Assembly: GCF_030719295.1 (NCBI RefSeq)
Contig: NZ_CP120997.1
Coordinates: 2,170,001 to 2,234,000 of the forward strand
Length of the DNA stretch: 64,000 nucleotides
Direction of reading: 5' to 3'
DNA from: Streptomyces sp. Mut1
Lineage (GTDB): Bacteria > Actinomycetota > Actinomycetes > Streptomycetales > Streptomycetaceae
The translations under genes and the position numbers were made by a program. A model generated the notes under the pieces. It was given only the letters and a program-made list of their open reading frames with translations, had not been told where the DNA came from and searched no databases. Below, in pieces: positions 59,092 through 64,000 of the stretch; the stretch's first letter is position 1; each line of letters opens with the position of its first letter.

Positions 59092-60996
59092 TCAGAGGGC
59101 GGCGGCGCCGTGGTTGCGCAGGGACTGGGCGTACTGCTGGAGGACCCAGACCTCGTTCTGCGCGGCGGCCAGGTGGTCGGGGGCGACGTTGCTGCCGAGG
59201 CGGGCCAGGCTGCTCTGGACGTCGTTGATCCGGCGGTCGACGGCGCGCAGGCGGACCTTGACCAGGTGCTCGCCGGCGTAGGCCTCGTCGATGGACTTGC
59301 CGTGGAAGACCTCGACCGCCAGCTCGGTGACCAGCTTGCGGACGGTCTCGTCGGGGGTGGCGTCGAGCACCCGGACCAGGTATTCGCGGTTGTCGCCGAG
59401 GCCCTGTTCGGCGCCGCCGGCCTCCGCGACGCATTCGCGCACGGCGGCGTAGGGCGGGGCGGTGAACTCGTCGGTTCCGTAGGCGTCGAAGGCGGGCGAG
59501 ACCAGCTCGGGCTTCTGGAGGGCGAGCTTGAGCAGCTCGCGCTCGGTGCGGTGGGCGGGGCTGCGGAGGTTGAGCGCGGGGCCGGAGACCACGGGCGGGG
59601 CCTGGACCTGCTGCTGGTGGCGGGCGCCGTTGCGGGTGGCGGGGGCGCGCCGGTCGCCGCCCCGGCCGCGCGCCCACTGGGCGAGCTGGTTGACCCGGTG
59701 GACTACGTACTCCTGGTCCAGGATGCCGACGAAGCCGGCCAGCTGGACGGCGACCTCGCGCTGGATGCTGCCCGTCTTGATCTTGGCGACGACCTGGGCG
59801 GCCTCGTCCAGGGCGGCGGCGCGGCCCGCCGGGGTCTCCAGGGCGTAGCGGGCGACGATCTGGCGCAGTGCGAACTCGAAGAGCGGGGTGCGGGGTTCGA
59901 CCAGGTCGCGGACGGCGTCGTCGCCCTTGGCCAGGCGCAGGTCGCACGGGTCCATGTTGTCGGGGGCGATGGCGATGTAGGTCTCGGCGGCGAACTTCTG
60001 GTCATCCTCGAAGGCGCGCAGGGCGGCCTTCTGGCCGGCCGCGTCACCGTCGAAGGTGAAGATCACTCGGGCGCTGCCGTTGTCCATGAGGAGCCGGCGC
60101 AGGATCTTGATGTGGTCGCCGCCGAACGCCGTGCCGCAGGTGGCGATGGCGGTGGTGACCCCGGCGAGGTGGCAGGCCATCACGTCGGTGTAGCCCTCGA
60201 CGACGACGGCCCGGCTGGACTTCGCGATGTCCTTCTTGGCCAGGTCGATGCCGTAGAGCACCTGGGACTTCTTGTAGATCGGGGTCTCGGGGGTGTTGAG
60301 GTACTTCGGGCCGTTGTCGTCGTCGCGCAGCTTGCGGGCGCCGAAGCCGACGACGTCGCCCGCGGTGTCGCGGATCGGCCACATCAGGCGGCCGCGGAAG
60401 CGGTCGATGGGGCCGCGCCTGCCGTCCTGGGAGAGGCCGGAGGTGATCAGCTCCTTGTCGCTGAAGCCCTTGCCGCGCAGGAAGCGGGTGAGGTGGTCCC
60501 AGCCGGCCGGGCTGTAGCCGACGCCGAAGTGGGTGGCGGCGGCCTGGTCGAAGCCGCGCTCGGCGAGGAACTTCCGGCCGATCTCGGCCTCGGGGCCGTC
60601 CAGCTGGTCCACGTAGAACTGGGCGGCCACCTTGTGCGCCTCGACCAGCCTGATCCGCTCGCCGCGCTGGTGGGAGGGGTTGTAGCCGCCCTCCTCGTAG
60701 CGCAGGGTGATGCCGGCCTTGGCAGCGAGCCGCTCGACCACCTCGGCGAAGGTCAGGTGGTCGATCTTCTGCACGAAGGCGATCGTGTCGCCGCCCTCCT
60801 GGCAGCCGAAGCAGTGGAAGAGGCCCTTGCTCGGACTGACCTGGAAGGAGGGGGACTTCTCGTCGTGGAAGGGGCACAGGCCCTTGAGGTTTCCCCCGCC
60901 GGCGTTGCGCAGCTGGAGATACTCGGAAACGACGGCGTCGATCGGGACCGCGTCCCGTACCGCCTTCACATCGTCGTCATTGATCCTGCCTGCCAC
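59092..60996 (-). CDS. dnaG: DNA primase
   Basis: A 634-residue replicative primase. The CHC2 zinc site is Cys41, His44, Cys62 and Cys65; the TOPRIM catalytic core has VVVEGYTDVMA and IFTFDGDAAGQKA; the C-terminal region is the helicase-binding domain. It makes RNA primers at the replication fork. It follows on the same strand after the promoter region that holds a long palindrome, and precedes hrdA by 176 bp. Confidence 0.97.
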   Translation of the reverse strand: MAGRINDDDVKAVRDAVPIDAVVSEYLQLRNAGGGNLKGLCPFHDEKSPSFQVSPSKGLFHCFGCQEGGDTIAFVQKIDHLTFAEVVERLAAKAGITLRYEEGGYNPSHQRGERIRLVEAHKVAAQFYVDQLDGPEAEIGRKFLAERGFDQAAATHFGVGYSPAGWDHLTRFLRGKGFSDKELITSGLSQDGRRGPIDRFRGRLMWPIRDTAGDVVGFGARKLRDDDNGPKYLNTPETPIYKKSQVLYGIDLAKKDIAKSSRAVVVEGYTDVMACHLAGVTTAIATCGTAFGGDHIKILRRLLMDNGSARVIFTFDGDAAGQKAALRAFEDDQKFAAETYIAIAPDNMDPCDLRLAKGDDAVRDLVEPRTPLFEFALRQIVARYALETPAGRAAALDEAAQVVAKIKTGSIQREVAVQLAGFVGILDQEYVVHRVNQLAQWARGRGGDRRAPATRNGARHQQQVQAPPVVSGPALNLRSPAHRTERELLKLALQKPELVSPAFDAYGTDEFTAPPYAAVRECVAEAGGAEQGLGDNREYLVRVLDATPDETVRKLVTELAVEVFHGKSIDEAYAGEHLVKVRLRAVDRRINDVQSSLARLGSNVAPDHLAAAQNEVWVLQQYAQSLRNHGAAAL

Positions 60997-61102
60997 GGGT
61001 GAAGTCTACGGGGGAGCTACGACAACCCACGCCCGGACGCCGGTCCCCTTGCGGGGTGCGGGTCTCTCACAGGGTGCGGGCTCTCGCAGGATGCGGGGTT
61101 CC

Positions 61103-61125
61103 GTCCTCAATCGCCGGACGGGCTT
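61103..61125. repeat. Third copy of the CAATCGCCGGACGGGC element
   Basis: Over 23 bp it is identical to the copy at 28735-28757, 32 kb away. It lies in the 350-bp gap upstream of dnaG next to several short degenerate GGGTGCGGG-type repeats (61050-61160). Confidence 0.85.
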
Positions 61126-61186
61126 GATCGGTGCGGGTCCCCTGCGGGGTGCGCCTTTGCGCGGTGGGTGGGGGTGGGGCCCCTCC

Positions 61187-61268
61187 GGGGAGACTCCTCA
61201 AAAATGGCGTGCGCACCCGACGACGGACAGATACCCGGGTCGTACGCCATTTTCTGCGGGGACTCCCC
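61187..61268. repeat. Long imperfect palindrome upstream of dnaG
   Basis: AAAATGGCGT (61201-61210) and ACGCCATTTT (61244-61253) are exact inverted repeats, and GGGGAG (61187-61192) pairs with CTCCCC (61263-61268) further out. The internal loop includes the palindrome ACCCGGGT. The central arms are A/T-rich for this genome. No gene is visible in the 60997-61346 gap apart from this and the dispersed repeat. Confidence 0.75.
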
Positions 61269-61346
61269 TGCACGCCCCCACCCGCTCTCGCGTGCGTCTG
61301 CACACCGGCCCTACGTCTGCCGCAGACGCGAGGCGCGCCCCGGACG

Positions 61347-62606
61347 TCAGATCAGGGACTCCAGCGGTACCGACGGGTCGGCCAGGGCGTCCGGGTCGAC
61401 CGGCCGGCCGGCCCTGATCAGCTTCTGCACGGTCTCCGTGACATCCCACACGTTCACGTTCATCCCGGCGAGCACGGTGCGGTCCTTCAGCCAGAACGCG
61501 ATGAAGCGGCGCTTGCCCGCGTCGCCCCGGATGACGACCTGGTCGTAGCTGCCCGGGGGCGCCCAGCCGGAGTATTCGAGGCCGAGGTCGTACTGGTCGG
61601 AGAAGAAGTACGGCACCCGGTCGTAGCTGACGTCCTGGCCGAGCATGGCGCGGGCCGCCGCCGGGCCGCTGTTCAGGGCGTTGGCCCAGTGCTCCACGCG
61701 GAGCCGGGAGCCGAGCAGCGGGTGGACCGCGCACGCCACGTCACCGGCGGCGTGGATGTGCGGATCGCTGGTGCGCAGCGAGGCGTCGACCGCGATGCCG
61801 CCGCCCTGTTCGCGCGGGGCGATGTCGAGGCCGGCCGCCTCGGCGAGCGCGGTGCGCGGGGCGGCGCCGATCGCGGCGAGCACGTCGTGGGCGGGGTGCT
61901 CCTCGCCGTCGTCGGTGCGCACGGCGAGGACCATGCCGTCCTGGCCGACGATCTCGGTGAGCCGGCCGCCGAAGTGGAAGCGGACGCCGTGGTCGCTGTG
62001 CAGCTCGGTGAAGATCTGGCCCAGTTCGGGGCCGATGACCCGCAGCAGCGGGGTGGCCTCCGGTTCGACGACGGTGACCTCGGCGCCGTAGCCGCGGGCC
62101 GCCGCCGCGACCTCCAGGCCGATCCAGCCGGCCCCGGCGATCACCAGGTGGCCGTTGTCGCGGCCGAGCGCGGCCAGCACGTTGCGCAGCCGGTCGGCGT
62201 GGGCGAGGCGGCGCAGGTGGTGGACGCCCGCGAGGTCCGTGCCGGGCACATCAAGGCGGCGCGGCTCGGCGCCGGTGGCCAGCAGCAGCTTGTCGTAGTG
62301 GATGACGGCGCCGTCGCCCAGCTCCACGGAGCGGGCGTCGCGGTTCAGGGCGGTGACGGGCTGGCCGAGGTGGAGTTCGATATCGGCCGACGCGTACCAG
62401 GCGGTCTCGTGGACGAAGACGCTGTCGCGCTCCTCCTTCCCCGCGAGGTACCCCTTGGACAGCGGCGGGCGTTCGTAGGGATGGTCGCGCTCGTCGCCGA
62501 TCAGGATGACCCGGCCGCTGAAACCCTCCGACCGGAGGGTCTGGGCTGCCTTCGCCCCTGCGAGTCCTCCGCCGACGATGACGAACGTCCGATGTGCGTC
62601 GACCAC
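61347..62606 (-). CDS. FAD/NAD(P)-dependent oxidoreductase, ferredoxin-reductase-like
   Basis: A 419-residue flavoprotein of the rubredoxin/ferredoxin reductase family. The FAD site is FVIVGGGLAGAKAAQTL, the NAD(P) site VIAGAGWIGLEVAAA, and the second FAD motif HIHAAGDVACAV. The C-terminal reductase domain ends with GMNVNVWDVTETVQKLI. It moves electrons from NAD(P)H to a ferredoxin or rubredoxin; no partner is adjacent. GTG 62606 follows GAGGAGG. It could support ferredoxin-dependent P450s or the 7Fe ferredoxin elsewhere in the window. Confidence 0.92.
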   Translation of the reverse strand: MVDAHRTFVIVGGGLAGAKAAQTLRSEGFSGRVILIGDERDHPYERPPLSKGYLAGKEERDSVFVHETAWYASADIELHLGQPVTALNRDARSVELGDGAVIHYDKLLLATGAEPRRLDVPGTDLAGVHHLRRLAHADRLRNVLAALGRDNGHLVIAGAGWIGLEVAAAARGYGAEVTVVEPEATPLLRVIGPELGQIFTELHSDHGVRFHFGGRLTEIVGQDGMVLAVRTDDGEEHPAHDVLAAIGAAPRTALAEAAGLDIAPREQGGGIAVDASLRTSDPHIHAAGDVACAVHPLLGSRLRVEHWANALNSGPAAARAMLGQDVSYDRVPYFFSDQYDLGLEYSGWAPPGSYDQVVIRGDAGKRRFIAFWLKDRTVLAGMNVNVWDVTETVQKLIRAGRPVDPDALADPSVPLESLI

Positions 62607-62714
62607 GTGATGCCTCCTCGGTGCTTGCTGCTGCGCGGCGCCAACTGCGAGCGTCCCGCACGCAGCGTAGTGGCGAAAGGGGGTGTGGCCCGATCAGGTC
62701 ACCCCGGGTGGCGG

Positions 62715-64000
62715 TCAGACGCGGGGTGCGGTGAGCGCGCGGTGCAGGGATCGGGCCGACGCGTCGGTGAGGGCGGCGATCTGGTCGACGACGACCCGCT
62801 TGCGGGCCCGGTCGTCGGGCGCCGCCTCGTACAGCGCGCGCAGCTGCGGCTCCAGGCCCTCGGGGGCGCGGGCGGTCAGCGCGGCGGCCAGCTCGGCGAT
62901 GACGATCCGCTGGCCGGCCCGGATCTCCTCCTGTTCGGCGCGCTGCATGACGTAGCGGTCGGCGATGGCCTTGAGCACCGCGCACTCGTTGCGCGCGCCC
63001 CGGGGGACGACGAGCTCGGCGCCGTACCTGCCGAGGCGTCCGGTGCCGTACGCCTCGCGGGTGGCGGTCTCGGCGGCGAGGCAGAACCGGCCGATCAGCT
63101 GGCTGGTGGCGTCCTTCAGCCGGGCCTGGGCGACGGCGGACCCGTCGTAGCCGTGCGGCCACCACTCCTGGGCGATGAGCCGGTCCAGGGCCTCGGCCAG
63201 TTCCCCCGGGTCGGTGTCGGCCGGGACGTACCGTCCGACGGCGACGCCCCAGATCTCCTGGCGTTCCGGCTCGGCCTCCAGGCAGTTGGGGTCGATGTGC
63301 CCGGCGTGCAGCCCGTCCTCGAAGTCGTGGACGGAGTACGCCACGTCGTCGGACCAGTCCATGACCTGGGCCTCGAAGCACTTGCGGTGAAGCGGGGCGC
63401 CCTCGCGGAACCACTCGAAGACCGGGAGGTCGTCCTCGTAGACCCCGAATTTGGGTGAGCCGGGGTCGGTGGGGTGCGCGGCCCGGGGCCAGGGGTATTT
63501 GGTGGCGGCGTCGAGCGCGGCGCGGGTGAGGTTGAGCCCGACGCTGACCAGGTCGCCGGTGCGGGTGTCGGGGACGAAGCGCTTGGGTTCGAGACGGGTC
63601 AGCAGCCGCAGCGACTGGGCGTTGCCCTCGAAGCCGCCGCAGTCGGACGCGAAGTCGTTGAGCGCCTGCTCGCCGTTGTGGCCGAAGGGCGGGTGGCCCA
63701 TGTCGTGGGAGAGGCAGGCCGCCTCGACCAGGTCGGGGTCGCAGCCGAGGGCGGCGCCGAGCTCGCGGCCGACCTGGGCGCACTCCAGGGAGTGGGTGAG
63801 CCGGGTACGCGGGCTGGCGTCCCAGGCCGGGCTGCGGGTGCCCGGCGTGACGACCTGGGTCTTCCCGGCGAGCCTGCGCAGCGCGGCGGAGTGGAGCACG
63901 CGGGCGCGGTCGCGCTGGAAGGCGGTGCGGCCCGGTCGTTTGTCCGGCTCGGGGTCCCAGCGCTCGGCGTCGGCCGGGCCGTAGGGCGCCGCCCCGGGGT
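62715..64000 (-). CDS. dgt: Deoxyguanosinetriphosphate triphosphohydrolase-like protein (5' end outside window)
   Basis: The C-terminal ~428 residues of an HD-domain dNTPase. The metal site is visible as the His of TRLTHSLE, then [15 protein letters not shown], and later the Asp in [16 protein letters not shown]. The frame remains open to the window edge (reading [15 protein letters not shown] at the first blocks), so the true start lies beyond 64,000. The enzyme hydrolyses dNTPs to nucleosides and triphosphate. In Streptomyces it is commonly found next to dnaG, as here. Confidence 0.95.
   Translation of the reverse strand, partial: PGAAPYGPADAERWDPEPDKRPGRTAFQRDRARVLHSAALRRLAGKTQVVTPGTRSPAWDASPRTRLTHSLECAQVGRELGAALGCDPDLVEAACLSHDMGHPPFGHNGEQALNDFASDCGGFEGNAQSLRLLTRLEPKRFVPDTRTGDLVSVGLNLTRAALDAATKYPWPRAAHPTDPGSPKFGVYEDDLPVFEWFREGAPLHRKCFEAQVMDWSDDVAYSVHDFEDGLHAGHIDPNCLEAEPERQEIWGVAVGRYVPADTDPGELAEALDRLIAQEWWPHGYDGSAVAQARLKDATSQLIGRFCLAAETATREAYGTGRLGRYGAELVVPRGARNECAVLKAIADRYVMQRAEQEEIRAGQRIVIAELAAALTARAPEGLEPQLRALYEAAPDDRARKRVVVDQIAALTDASARSLHRALTAPRV

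Overview
The window is about 64 kb of very GC-rich actinobacterial DNA and is almost certainly Streptomyces. It carries the fatty acid synthase operon fasR-fabD-fabH-acpP-fabF, the sigma factor gene hrdA, dnaG, a dgt-type dNTPase, the short actin homologue mbl, a DUF3145 gene, GTG starts, many leaderless genes and one TTA codon. Most of it looks like conserved core chromosome. The function calls below come from reading motifs; no database search was run.

Layout. 1-10.6 kb: the 3' end of aceE, a secreted I36-type protein, a TetR-MFS efflux pair, and two paralogous DUF1023 hydrolases flanking a DUF4429 gene and a two-component system, then an RDD membrane protein. 10.7-17.3 kb: a small membrane protein, a MerR-aldo/keto reductase operon with a classic overlong MerR promoter, a serine hydrolase, a GNAT protein, a membrane-anchored STAND NTPase with C-terminal repeats (contains a TTA codon), and pirin. 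17.5-22.4 kb: the fatty acid synthesis operon with its PucR-type activator, ending in a strong terminator. 22.5-28.8 kb: DUF3145, a GDSL lipoprotein, aldose epimerase, EI24, Ohr, a quinone-oxidoreductase-like enzyme and a MarR regulator, ending in a repeat field. 29-37.2 kb: mbl, a GAF histidine kinase whose ATP-binding half is degenerate, Lrp, an MFS carrier, malonyl-CoA synthetase with a fused carboxyltransferase, and a VOC protein.

The most unusual region is 37.2-51.5 kb, a compact biosynthetic locus. Twelve genes run on the minus strand from 48,625 down to 37,246. Seven of the eleven junctions overlap and the other four gaps are 7-23 bp. In order of transcription they encode an unknown HDxxH...ExxxD protein, an intact branched-chain aminotransferase (BCAT), a BacA-like prephenate decarboxylase homologue, an ATP-grasp ligase, a second BCAT homologue whose PLP lysine is replaced by Asn, a 7Fe ferredoxin, a HemN-like radical SAM enzyme, a carrier protein, a small hydrolase, a stand-alone adenylation enzyme, a cytoplasmic subtilase and an AcpS-type phosphopantetheinyl transferase. 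Divergent from these are an MFS exporter and a second ATP-grasp ligase. The logic resembles bacilysin (decarboxylase, aminotransferase, ATP-grasp ligase, MFS pump) joined to a carrier-tethered radical SAM step. I infer a small peptide-like product containing a prephenate-derived or otherwise modified amino acid. I do not recognise it as a described pathway.

51.5-64 kb returns to core genome: tRNA-Met/Ile2(CAT) and two tandem tRNA-Asn(GTT), a YtxH-like protein, an FGGY kinase, a heterodimeric ABC exporter, hrdA, dnaG, an intergenic region with a dispersed repeat and a long palindrome, a ferredoxin-reductase-like flavoprotein, and the 5'-truncated dgt.

Across the window about fourteen genes have a TAnnnT-like hexamer 6-8 nt before the start codon and no convincing Shine-Dalgarno sequence, so leaderless transcription appears common here.
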